12,446 nucleotides of DNA from Methylomarinum sp964397365 (lineage in GTDB: Bacteria; Pseudomonadota; Gammaproteobacteria; Methylococcales; Methylomonadaceae): assembly GCA_964397365.1 (NCBI GenBank), contig CAYNIU010000066.1, positions 1 through 12,446 of the forward strand, read 5' to 3'. Both the position numbers and the translations under genes were made by a program. The notes under the pieces are model-generated. The model was not told the origin of the DNA, searched no databases, and worked only from the letters and a program-made list of their open reading frames with translations. Positions 4,346 through 12,177 of the stretch are shown in pieces (position 1 is the first letter of the stretch; every line of letters starts with the position of its first letter).

Positions 4346-6118
4346 TTATTGTCCCCGCATAAAGAATTTATCCAAATCATTATGACTGAGTTCTACCCAG
4401 GTAGGTCGACCATGATTGCACTGTCCTATTCTTTCGGTTTTCTCCATATCTCTTAATAAAGCGTTCATTTCATCAATTGTCAACTTTCTACCCGCTCTGA
4501 CTGAACCATGGCAGGCAATAGTTGCTAAAATAGCATTGGATTTTTCCAATATCCGCTGACTCATGCCATTTTCAATAATATCAGCCAAAATATCGCGTAT
4601 TAAACTATCCATATCCTCCTTGTCCAATAGTGCCGGTGTTGTACGCAAAATAATTGTTTCCGGACCGGAACGATTAAGTTCAAAACCCAGTGTCGAAAAA
4701 AATTCATGTTCCTGTTCAGCCAGATCAGCTTCCGCCATCGTGACCGGAATATTTAGCGGCAACAATAATGGCTGGGAAGGCACTATTCCCTGTTGATATT
4801 GCAACTTCAAGCGCTCATAAGTCACCCGCTCGTGCGCCGCATGTGCATCCACTAGGATTATGCCTTTTGCTGTCTGGGATAAAATATAAATATTATGAAT
4901 ATGCGCCAAAGCAAATCCCAGTGGTGGTATTTCATTATTTTCAGATTCAGTTATTTGTGGTCGCTGATCCTGCCTGGGATATAACGAAGCATAGCTCTTT
5001 ATTTCTTCGGCAACTGACAGAGGCAATGAGGACTGACTTAGTGTACTGGAAACTCTATATGTTTGATTTTGTATGGGTTGTTGTTCTGTATTGAACGCCT
5101 GTCCTTGTGATTGTCCCGGTCTTTGTGACGCCAATGACCGATGCAGTGCTGTGAATAAAAAATCATGTACTAAGCGCCCTTCTCGAAAACGAACCTCCAG
5201 TTTGGCTGGATGTGCATTAACATCAACCAGTTGTGGATCAAGATTTAAATACAGTACAAAAACCGGGTGTCGCCCCTGGTACAAAACATCCTGGTAGGCC
5301 TGTCTCACTGCGTGGGCGACCAGACGATCTTTAATCAGCCTGTTATTGACATAAAAAAACTGCATATCTTGTTGACTGCGAGAAAAGGTCGGCAATCCCA
5401 CCCAGCCGGATAAGTGCAATCCTGATGATTCAAAGTCGATTTTCAGCGCATTGTCAATGAATGCCGATCCACAAATAGCGGCTGTGCGTTTTTCCTGGGC
5501 GGATAAAGATAAAGCCGGTTTGAAATTAATACTTTCTCGTTGGTTGTGGTTTAAGATAAAACCGCAATCGAAATGGCTGAGCGCCATTTTTTTAATTAAC
5601 AGTTCAATATGTGAAAATTCAGTTTTTTCAGTTTTCAGAAACTTACGTCTGGCCGGCGTATTGTAAAACAGATCTCTGACTTCGACCGTTGTACCCTGGG
5701 GATGAGGGTCTGGCTGAGGATCAAAATCTTTCTCTGTGCCGTCGGCGCTGACTTTCCAGGCACATTTACTATCTTGGGTTCTGGAAATCAATGTTAATCG
5801 GGCTACAGAACTGATACTGGGTAACGCTTCGCCACGAAACCCCATACTGTTGACATGTTCAAGATCTTTCAGGCTGGCAATTTTACTGGTGGCATGACGG
5901 CAAAGAGCCAACGGCAAATCATCTTTGACGATGCCACAACCATCATCTCGAATTTTAATCAATCGCACCCCGCCTTGTTCGATATCAATATTAATATGAA
6001 CAGCGCCGGCATCAAAACAGTTTTCAATCAGCTCTTTTACCACAGAAGCAGGTCGCTCCACTACTTCACCGGCAGCAATCTGATTGATAAGTTGTGTGGG
6101 TAAGGAACGAATCCGCAT
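4346..6118 (-). CDS. mutL: DNA mismatch repair protein MutL, endonuclease type
   Basis: A 590-aa protein, the normal length. The start is the ATG at 6118 (MRIRSLPTQLINQIAAGEVV), matching the family N-terminus; the longer frame begins with an unlikely TTG. The GHKL ATPase domain is complete: E32 and N33 in ELIENCFDAGA, DDGCGI (about 58-63), GFRGEAL (93-99) and the YNTPARRKF loop. After a variable Gln/Ser-rich linker (about 330-395), the C-terminal domain carries DAHAAHERVTYE (424-435), the D-x-HA(X)2E(X)4E nuclease motif, plus ACHGSVRAG (535-543) and CNHGRP (567-572), so this MutL should nick DNA itself, unlike E. coli MutL. It couples MutS mismatch recognition to strand excision. The usual partners amiC, miaA and hfq are not adjacent. 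Confidence 0.97.
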   Translation of the reverse strand: MRIRSLPTQLINQIAAGEVVERPASVVKELIENCFDAGAVHINIDIEQGGVRLIKIRDDGCGIVKDDLPLALCRHATSKIASLKDLEHVNSMGFRGEALPSISSVARLTLISRTQDSKCAWKVSADGTEKDFDPQPDPHPQGTTVEVRDLFYNTPARRKFLKTEKTEFSHIELLIKKMALSHFDCGFILNHNQRESINFKPALSLSAQEKRTAAICGSAFIDNALKIDFESSGLHLSGWVGLPTFSRSQQDMQFFYVNNRLIKDRLVAHAVRQAYQDVLYQGRHPVFVLYLNLDPQLVDVNAHPAKLEVRFREGRLVHDFLFTALHRSLASQRPGQSQGQAFNTEQQPIQNQTYRVSSTLSQSSLPLSVAEEIKSYASLYPRQDQRPQITESENNEIPPLGFALAHIHNIYILSQTAKGIILVDAHAAHERVTYERLKLQYQQGIVPSQPLLLPLNIPVTMAEADLAEQEHEFFSTLGFELNRSGPETIILRTTPALLDKEDMDSLIRDILADIIENGMSQRILEKSNAILATIACHGSVRAGRKLTIDEMNALLRDMEKTERIGQCNHGRPTWVELSHNDLDKFFMRGQ

Positions 6119-6209
6119 AAAACAGCCTGACAAAAAATAGGTATTTTACTGGACTGTACTACGGCTTGATAGGTTAAGAAAAAATATTTGTTATATGAGC
6201 GTATTTATA

Positions 6210-6230
6210 AATACTGTCAGTGACAGTATT
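6210..6230. promoter_or_regulatory. 21-bp palindrome upstream of mutL
   Basis: AATACTGTCA (6210-6219), one central base, then TGACAGTATT (6221-6230): perfect 10-bp half-sites. It sits about 92 bp before the mutL start. It is compact enough for a dimeric repressor site. The CTGT/ACAG spacing is 5, not the 8 of the E. coli LexA box. Function is inferred only from symmetry. Confidence 0.45.
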
Positions 6231-6328
6231 CTGCAAGCTTGCCCCAGCCTTACCAATGTAGCGTCGTATAGTTACAACTTATTGATTAGAAAGTCGAGGT
6301 TAGGATCACGTATGAAATAAACTTACCA

Positions 6329-6379
6329 TTTGCAGGTGCAAATTCATTCGCACAATGCGGATAAATCCACACCTGCAAA
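6329..6379. repeat. Branched palindromic repeat (REP-like)
   Basis: Outer arms TTTGCAGGTG (6329-6338) and CACCTGCAAA (6370-6379) enclose two small hairpins, GTGC-AAAT...TTCGCAC and TGCGGAT-AA-ATCCACA, giving a cloverleaf shape. It lies 33 bp downstream of the calcium-repeat gene and could stop or stabilise its transcript, although there is no T-run. Repeats of this form, with GTGCGAAT and GCGGATAAATCC cores, are widespread in proteobacterial intergenic DNA as far as I recall. Confidence 0.7.
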
Positions 6380-6411
6380 ACAGTTTGTCTAAATTATTTC
6401 GTGCATGTTTC

Positions 6412-7131
6412 TTACAGATGTTTAGATGAAATACTTACGCTTCCTGTGGTTTTGGAAGAGCAACCTGATTCAGATCCTTCAGAAACTTCGGAATCATTGC
6501 CATCAACCGTACCATCACAATTAGAATCATTATCCAAATAACCATCATGGTTTTTATCACCATCACGATAACCGTCCTTGTTAAGATCATCATCCCGATA
6601 GCCGTCCTTGTTTTTGTCATTGTCATGATAGCCGTCCCGGTTTTTGTCATCATCGGCAAATCCATCTCTATCAAAGTCGCCTGTCACAGAATCAGGATAG
6701 CCGGCTACAATCTGAATCTGACTAAGTCCACCTAATCCGCCTACCCAGTTATTAACATTCAATGGATCATTTGTACCACTTTTTAAAATGACTTGATACA
6801 GAGGATACCTACCCTTAGGTATCGAAGAGGAAGGAAGCTTAAAAGCTGGTATCTTACCTGCGCTGACATCCATTTTAAATGGTTCGGTAACCGTATCAAA
6901 TTGTGGCCCATTACCTTTATCAACTAAGAAGTATAATGTGCCTCCAGCCACTGTAGCGATATAAAGATCACCAGTGACGCCAGCAGGAATAGTTACATTC
7001 ACATCCAAAATTTCGCTGGTCTGATCAGTGCGAACCACTGTTCTGTTCGTTTCCAAATGGGCTGAAGCTATTGGATTAAAGGCAACCAGCCCCATAGCGA
7101 CTATTAAAGACTTGATTTTAAATTTTCTCAT
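6412..7131 (-). CDS. Secreted protein with Asp-rich calcium-binding repeats
   Basis: A 239-aa protein. I chose the ATG at 7131 (MRKFKIKSLIVAMG) because GGAG lies 7 nt before it and a clean signal peptide follows, cut after ASA at residue 24; the frame extends upstream 35 codons without support. Residues 25-150 form a domain I do not recognise, probably beta-rich. Residues 156-205 are five exact 10-residue units of the form DG(F/Y)xDxDxNx (such as DGYRDDDLNK), plus a partial sixth, DGTVDGND. Such D-x-D-x-DG loops bind calcium in thrombospondin type 3, dockerin and EF-hand-like proteins. Two cysteines (205 and 224) bracket the end of the repeats and could form a disulfide. It likely acts in the periplasm or outside the cell. 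A sigma-54 promoter lies upstream. No sorting motif is visible at the C-terminus. Confidence 0.85.
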   Translation of the reverse strand: MRKFKIKSLIVAMGLVAFNPIASAHLETNRTVVRTDQTSEILDVNVTIPAGVTGDLYIATVAGGTLYFLVDKGNGPQFDTVTEPFKMDVSAGKIPAFKLPSSSIPKGRYPLYQVILKSGTNDPLNVNNWVGGLGGLSQIQIVAGYPDSVTGDFDRDGFADDDKNRDGYHDNDKNKDGYRDDDLNKDGYRDGDKNHDGYLDNDSNCDGTVDGNDSEVSEGSESGCSSKTTGSVSISSKHL

Positions 7132-7295
7132 TATTTTACTCCAGTTAAAAAAGTTCAAAATTGATAAACAGATTTTTTCTGTCGGACAGTTACAGTTATA
7201 AGTGAAAACAGCGGTTAAAAAAGCTAACTTCTTCACATTTTTATATGAGAAACCATCTTCATTATACGCTTAAATCCGTTATTTCATAAAACATT

Positions 7296-7313
7296 AAGCA
7301 CCTATTGTGCCAA
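7296..7313 (-). promoter_or_regulatory. Sigma-54 (-24/-12) promoter of the calcium-repeat gene
   Basis: Minus strand TTGGCACAATAGGTGCTT. The GG (7311-7310) and GC (7299-7298) are exactly 10 bases apart, and TGGCAC plus TGC-T match the consensus TGGCACG-N4-TTGCW at all but two positions. Transcription would start near 7287, giving a leader of about 155 nt before the start at 7131. Upstream A/T-rich DNA (7314-7380) could bind IHF. The window encodes a sigma-54 activator about 3.5 kb away. Confidence 0.65.
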
Positions 7314-7436
7314 ATAAATAACTATTTGTTTTTACTATAATTAATTTATTTTTTGATTAATCTCCTATAAATAAAAACCGAGGACTGCAAAAAACGTATG
7401 CACGAAGTGACCGTAATCAACAAATTTTGCGCACCC
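7314..7436. promoter_or_regulatory. Possible activator and IHF region upstream of the sigma-54 promoter
   Basis: The stretch between the sigma-54 promoter and the end of the PstS-like gene is A/T-rich near the promoter (7314-7370) and more mixed further out (TGCACGAAGTGACCG near 7399; TTTTGCGCACC near 7425). Upstream activator sites would be expected here, but I cannot define one by symmetry. Confidence 0.25.
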
Positions 7437-7916
7437 CTAACGCTCACCATGACTACATACTACTTTGTTTTCAAGCTTGTCTTTTATTTTTAACTTTAAT
7501 TTAAAAACAATTTTTACTTCATTATTGATAAAACACGGAAGAATATAGCCAATCGCATTTGGTGTAGAGGATACAAAACGAAGCATGGCTTCCTGTGATT
7601 TCACAACATAAGGTGGGCTAATACCCTGAAAATATTTAATATTCCAGAAATTATCCATTTCTTCGGGACGTTGATCGAAAAGGCTTTCAGAAAATGCCAC
7701 CCGCAAATAATGATCACTGCTCAGATTGACTGGAATCCAGCGCTCACCTTGCGGATTAATTATTTGTTCACGCAAAAAAATATTGGCGATCTTTTTTTTA
7801 TTTAAATGTCTTTCTGAAGTGTTTTTTGCTGTGATAATCAACAGTTCTCCAGCCACAGACGTTGTTGACACATCCAGTATTAACAATATCGACAGAATGA
7901 ATGTTTGCATCGACAT
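7437..7916 (-). CDS. Short PstS-like periplasmic substrate-binding protein
   Basis: A 159-aa protein beginning MSMQTFILSILLIL with a signal peptide ending near SVAG (about residue 23). The mature part resembles small single-domain phosphate-binding-like proteins: an early KKIANIFL segment, then FLREQ...NPQGERWIPVNL, the central R-x-AFSESLF helix, and NAIGYI near the end, all seen in PstS-type domains. It is half the length of a true PstS. The start is uncertain: ATG at 7916 is 2 nt after the porin stop; a TTG at 7922 would overlap that stop by 4 nt. No ribosome site is visible, so translation is probably coupled to the porin gene. With no ABC transporter genes beside it, a sensing or accessory role with the porin and the adjacent kinase is more likely than transport. 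The ligand cannot be read from sequence. Confidence 0.75.
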   Translation of the reverse strand: MSMQTFILSILLILDVSTTSVAGELLIITAKNTSERHLNKKKIANIFLREQIINPQGERWIPVNLSSDHYLRVAFSESLFDQRPEEMDNFWNIKYFQGISPPYVVKSQEAMLRFVSSTPNAIGYILPCFINNEVKIVFKLKLKIKDKLENKVVCSHGER

Positions 7917-7918
7917 AA

Positions 7919-8983
7919 TCAAAAAAATGTTGAAATGGACATGAAAAAACCACTGGGAGCCACTAAAGAATTATTGCCGCCAAAACGATATTCAGATTTG
8001 ATAACCAGTGGCGTATACGGCCTCCAGGCAATACCGGCAACACCCAGATTAATAGTACCTGTCTCCAGAATATTGTTTGTCAGATGGGTTCCGCTTAGAA
8101 ATTCATATCGACCAATAGCAGAAAAATGATACCCAAGAGGCGCCACTGTTTGTACATATAACCCTGTTTCATTGCCCAGCTGTTTTCCTGCCTGGCGATA
8201 AATAAATTCTGACTGTATTTCAAAGCCCTTTTTTTTCCATAATAAATCCGCCCCCAATAAGTGATTTCTGTCAGAATAATCAAATATGGTTTGATTCTTG
8301 TATGCAAGATAGGAAAAACCGAACTGCAAGTGATCAAGAATTTCATAATTGATTCGTAATCCTAATGCATTTTTGAAAACCACTTTGTTTTTATGTGGAT
8401 CAAGATCGCGTGAGTCATCAACATAAACCGATACATCCAGATTATGATCATTAATGATAAATTTGCCATTAACCATTAAACCATTGGCGTGCGCTGGAAA
8501 AACAAACCCCTCTGTTACCAAGGGGCGTGAGGTTGTCCATACCAATGGCGCCACATGAATAGTATTCCAGATACCAACAGGAGTAAGAAATTTTCCGAAA
8601 CGCAATTTGAATGTTTCATTAATCAAAAAATCGGCATACAGTCGTTCAACCAGGAAAGTTTTCTCGGAAAATTGAATACCTTGACTGCTGTTTATAGCGT
8701 CTTCAAATTCAAGTTCGGAAAAAAAATGTAGTCTTGATGCGGGATTCCAGGTAATGAACAAGCTAAGATCATCAATTGCAGCCGTATCAGGTTTATGATC
8801 AAATTTTTTGTAACTGGCATCAGCATAACCGCCAATGGTCAGATTCGCTGCGGGAATATTCAAGCCACGTCCCCATAAGTATGTGGGTTCTTTATTTTGT
8901 GCCGCTAAAAGCTGCGCTGAATAACCCAACAACAGGCTGCATTTTAAAAACAAAGCGAATAATTTTTTTAAACATTTAAGCAT
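7919..8983 (-). CDS. Outer-membrane beta-barrel porin-like protein
   Basis: A 354-aa protein starting MLKCLKKLFALFLKCSLLLG, with a signal peptide ending about AQLLAA (residue 28). The mature chain alternates aromatic and polar residues in many short strands (for example LHFFSELEFED, FKLRFGKFLTPVGIW, LQFGFSYLAYK) and ends in a terminal Phe (SGFFMSISTFF), the outer-membrane assembly signal. The FGKFLTPVGIWN stretch is typical of phosphate-selective or OprP-like porins and related barrels. It is the first gene of a two-gene unit with the PstS-like gene, which begins at its stop codon. Its ATG is only 12 bp from the start of the divergent sensor kinase, so its promoter must lie inside the kinase gene or the 12-bp gap. 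No good ribosome site is visible. Substrate unknown. Confidence 0.82.
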   Translation of the reverse strand: MLKCLKKLFALFLKCSLLLGYSAQLLAAQNKEPTYLWGRGLNIPAANLTIGGYADASYKKFDHKPDTAAIDDLSLFITWNPASRLHFFSELEFEDAINSSQGIQFSEKTFLVERLYADFLINETFKLRFGKFLTPVGIWNTIHVAPLVWTTSRPLVTEGFVFPAHANGLMVNGKFIINDHNLDVSVYVDDSRDLDPHKNKVVFKNALGLRINYEILDHLQFGFSYLAYKNQTIFDYSDRNHLLGADLLWKKKGFEIQSEFIYRQAGKQLGNETGLYVQTVAPLGYHFSAIGRYEFLSGTHLTNNILETGTINLGVAGIAWRPYTPLVIKSEYRFGGNNSLVAPSGFFMSISTFF

Positions 8984-8995
8984 ACAGATATTTCG

Positions 8996-10783
8996 ATGAG
9001 AAAAACGATGTCCATTCGTCGGATTTTACTGATTTCCTATTTGCTGATTAGTATAGCTTCCGCCTTGATTATTTCTGTAATGATTTATACTCATTTACAG
9101 GATATTTTAAAGACAGAAACTGAAAACAAACTTAAGTCACAGGCCTCCACCATCATGCGGCAAATTGATATGACTTTATTCGAGCGAATGGAGAATATTT
9201 CTATCTGGAGCCGGCTGGCAGTTATGCAGGATATTCGTGTTCATGATGTTGATAAACGCATTGCCACGTTTTTAAAAGAAGTTCACCAAGGTTATGAGGG
9301 AGGGTACCGAAAAATTTTTGTGGTGGATACAAAGGGACAGCTAATCGCCAGTAATGAGCTTAAACAAAGCGATAATGATGAAATCCTTCGCTCCCCGGTT
9401 TTGGATGCTATCACTTTAAAAAAGCATATCTGGCTGCAAAAAGCAGACCTACAACAAAATATTCTGTTCTTTTTTACCCGAATACCCGATCATTTCCAAA
9501 ATACCGAACTGGGTCGCTTATATGCAGGGTTTGACTGGCGGGAGATTTATAAACTGCTGGAAATACCTTTACCTTTCAGCAGTCCTTCCGCGCCTTCCTA
9601 CGCTTTGCTTTTGGATGATAATCATCAGATTATTGCGGCATCAAGCAATATCAGAAACCAGGCCGGATGGCGTTTTTTTCCTTTGGGTAAAAACCTGAAT
9701 ATGAAAAATGATATTACTGGAAAATTAACTGCCAATATTGATTTATTGGAGGGTAAAGAAATGCTCATCGGATATGCCCATTCACAAGGGTATCGGGCAT
9801 TTGGTCACTTTGGCTGGAGTGTGTTGATTATGCAACCCAGTGATCTGGCTTTAGCGTCCACATCACAACTATGGCAGGCACTCTCTTTGTTTTTGTTTTT
9901 CACCTTGATTCTGGCTATAACCGCTTCTTTCTGGATGTCTTCACAAATAGCCAAGCCTGTTATCAAACTGGCTGACTTTACCCGTGATTTTATGCAGGGT
10001 AAACAGGTAACCCCTCCGGTTATGAAAACCAGTCAGGAAATCACTGAATTAAGCACCCGTTTTGCACAAATGATCAATAATCTGGAAAAATCTCATCAAG
10101 ACTTGATCAGAGCGGCAAAACTGGCTGTCATTGGTGAAATGGCGGCCAGTATGGCGCATGAAGTCAGAACTCCTTTGGGTATATTGCGTTCTTCTGTGCA
10201 AATTCTGCAACGTGAGACGCAACTTAGTGATATAGGGAAAGAAATGACTGAATTCATCGCCAGTGAAACCCAGCGTTTAAACGTATTAATAACCTCTTTA
10301 CTGGAATGCGCCAAACCTAAAGCACCAGAATTTTTAACGCATGATATTCATCAGATCATGGGGCATGTTTGTGATCTGGTGAACAGCAAAATCAATGAAA
10401 AAGAAATTTTTCTGGAAAAAAAATTTTCAGCTTCAAAAACTGAAATTCTCTGTGACCGTGACCAGCTTATTCAGGTTTTTCTAAATTTAATCATCAATGC
10501 CACTCAGCATGTATCAACGAATGGGCGAATAAGCATCCTAACCTCATCCAGGGAGACTACAATAGACATTCAAATTTGCGACAATGGGTCCGGTATTGCC
10601 GATCCGGATAAAGATAGAATATTCGATCCCTTTTTTACTCGCCGTGAAAGCGGAATTGGACTGGGATTGACTGTCGTACAACAAATTATAATGGCCCACC
10701 AGGGAAAGATATTTGTTACCGACAATCCGGCAGGCGGGACTTGTTTTCATATACTCCTACCACTGAAAATGGAATCTTTTTAA
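8996..10783 (+). CDS. Membrane sensor histidine kinase (Cache-HAMP-HisKA, NtrB/ZraS type)
   Basis: A 595-aa protein. Membrane helix 1 is at about residues 10-30, a periplasmic sensor region at 31-290 (the length and the YRKIFVVDTKGQLIAS segment suit a double Cache domain), helix 2 at about 294-314, HAMP at about 315-365, then HisKA with the phospho-acceptor H388 in MAHEVRTPLG. The ATPase domain has N-box N497/N501 (NLIINATQHV), G1 DNGSG (529-533), the F box DPFFT and G2 GIGLGL (553-558). It should autophosphorylate on H388 and pass the phosphate to the regulator encoded one base downstream. ATG at 8996 and ATG at 9008 (MSIRR) are both possible starts; neither has a strong ribosome site. The divergent porin and PstS-like genes hint at an anion or small-molecule signal. 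Confidence 0.93.
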   Translation: MRKTMSIRRILLISYLLISIASALIISVMIYTHLQDILKTETENKLKSQASTIMRQIDMTLFERMENISIWSRLAVMQDIRVHDVDKRIATFLKEVHQGYEGGYRKIFVVDTKGQLIASNELKQSDNDEILRSPVLDAITLKKHIWLQKADLQQNILFFFTRIPDHFQNTELGRLYAGFDWREIYKLLEIPLPFSSPSAPSYALLLDDNHQIIAASSNIRNQAGWRFFPLGKNLNMKNDITGKLTANIDLLEGKEMLIGYAHSQGYRAFGHFGWSVLIMQPSDLALASTSQLWQALSLFLFFTLILAITASFWMSSQIAKPVIKLADFTRDFMQGKQVTPPVMKTSQEITELSTRFAQMINNLEKSHQDLIRAAKLAVIGEMAASMAHEVRTPLGILRSSVQILQRETQLSDIGKEMTEFIASETQRLNVLITSLLECAKPKAPEFLTHDIHQIMGHVCDLVNSKINEKEIFLEKKFSASKTEILCDRDQLIQVFLNLIINATQHVSTNGRISILTSSRETTIDIQICDNGSGIADPDKDRIFDPFFTRRESGIGLGLTVVQQIIMAHQGKIFVTDNPAGGTCFHILLPLKMESF

Positions 10784-10784
10784 C

Positions 10785-12155
10785 ATGTCAGAATACAAGA
10801 TATTAGTTGTCGATGACGAAGCCAAAATGCGTCGTTTGTTGGAAATACTTCTCAAACAAATGGGACATGAGGTTTATCAGGCTGACAATGGTATTAAAGC
10901 GCTTGATATTTTAAATGAACAAAGTGTGGACTTGATCATTACCGATCTGAAAATGCCAAAATTGGACGGGTTGGGTTTAATCAGACAATTACACGAACAA
11001 AACAGCGAAATCCCCGTCATTGTCATTACTGCTTACGGTACGGTGGAAACAGCTGTTGAAGCCATGAAATACGGTGCATGTGATTATATTGTCCGGCCCT
11101 TTGAACTGGAAACTGTTGAAGCGGCAGTCACCAGAACCTTGCGCCTGACAACTGTGCAACGGGAAAATCAATATCTGCGTCAGGAAGTGGAAAAAGGCTG
11201 GGGAAACTTTATTGGTATGAGTCCGGCCATTCAGCAGGTTTATACCCTGATTCAACAAGTCGCGCCCACTAAAACCGGCGTATTTATTCAGGGTGAAACC
11301 GGAACGGGCAAAGAATTGGTAGCCCGGGAAATCCACAGGGCTTCACCCCGGGCGGAATCATTATTTGTAGCTCTAAATTGTGCCGCTATTCCTGCCGATA
11401 TTATGGAAAGTGAATTATTTGGCTATAGTAAAGGTGCCTTTACCGGCGCAAATAAGGAGCATATAGGAAAATTTGAATTAGCCAATAATGGCACACTGTT
11501 TCTGGATGAAATCACCGAAATGGATATCAACCTGCAAGCTAAATTGCTCAGAGTATTGCAGGAACGTACTTTGGAAAAACTGGGGAGTAACCGCACAATC
11601 ACTGTTGACATCAGAATCATCGCCGCCTCCAATAAAGACCCCCGAGGTGCTGTACAGGAACAAAAATTACGGGAAGACCTGTTTTATCGGCTGAATGTTT
11701 TTTCAATTGAATTACCGCCATTGCGTGAACGACAAAGAGATATCATTACCTTAGCCCAGCATTTTATTGAAAAACACGCTTCAGATATTGGTTATCCTAT
11801 TCCGGCGCCACTTCTGAGTGAACCGGCAATTGAATATCTCATGGCGTATTCCTGGCCGGGAAATGTCAGAGAAATGGAGAATATTATGGAAAGAGCTGTT
11901 GTTTTAAGCATGGGGAAAACAATTGATGTCAATCACTTGCCCGCTGAGATTGTCAGTTCTGCTGGAAAAACACCGCTACTTTCTCCTGATGAGCAATCGT
12001 TTGACAGTCTAGCGTTACAAGAGCAGGTCGAAGCTCTGGAGAAAAAGCTGATTAAACAAGCCTTACTCAAAACAGCTGATAACAAAGTCAAAGCGGCGCA
12101 ATTATTACAAATCAGCGAACGTTCATTATGGTATAAGGTAAAAAAATATTTTTGA
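10785..12155 (+). CDS. Sigma-54-dependent response regulator (NtrC family)
   Basis: A 456-aa protein, standard length. Receiver domain 1-120: acidic D10/D11, phospho-acceptor D54 (ITDLKMP), T82. The usually invariant Lys is Arg here (YIVRPFE, R104). AAA+ domain about 140-375: Walker A GETGTGK (170-176), the sigma-54 contact loop GAFTGA (217-222), Walker B TLFLDE (237-242), arginine-finger region REDLFYRL (296-303), and SWPGNVRE. C-terminal Fis-type helix-turn-helix about 418-455 (KVKAAQLLQISERSLWYKVKK). It starts one base after the kinase stop, so the two form an operon. When phosphorylated it should form a ring and open sigma-54 promoters; one such promoter is at 7296-7313. Targets are otherwise unknown. 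Confidence 0.95.
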   Translation: MSEYKILVVDDEAKMRRLLEILLKQMGHEVYQADNGIKALDILNEQSVDLIITDLKMPKLDGLGLIRQLHEQNSEIPVIVITAYGTVETAVEAMKYGACDYIVRPFELETVEAAVTRTLRLTTVQRENQYLRQEVEKGWGNFIGMSPAIQQVYTLIQQVAPTKTGVFIQGETGTGKELVAREIHRASPRAESLFVALNCAAIPADIMESELFGYSKGAFTGANKEHIGKFELANNGTLFLDEITEMDINLQAKLLRVLQERTLEKLGSNRTITVDIRIIAASNKDPRGAVQEQKLREDLFYRLNVFSIELPPLRERQRDIITLAQHFIEKHASDIGYPIPAPLLSEPAIEYLMAYSWPGNVREMENIMERAVVLSMGKTIDVNHLPAEIVSSAGKTPLLSPDEQSFDSLALQEQVEALEKKLIKQALLKTADNKVKAAQLLQISERSLWYKVKKYF

Positions 12156-12177
12156 CTGTCCACTTAAATACATTTAA

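Noticed and set aside
6210..6230. LexA box before mutL
   Set aside because: The CTGT and ACAG halves are 5 bases apart rather than the 8 of the E. coli LexA site; kept only as an unnamed palindrome.
6435..6735. Frames rich in Met/Thr or Ile/Val across the calcium-repeat region
   Set aside because: They are out-of-frame readings of the 30-nt repeat units of the secreted protein gene.
8095..8346. 83-codon minus frame inside the porin gene
   Set aside because: Shadow of the porin coding sequence in another frame; no ribosome site or motif.
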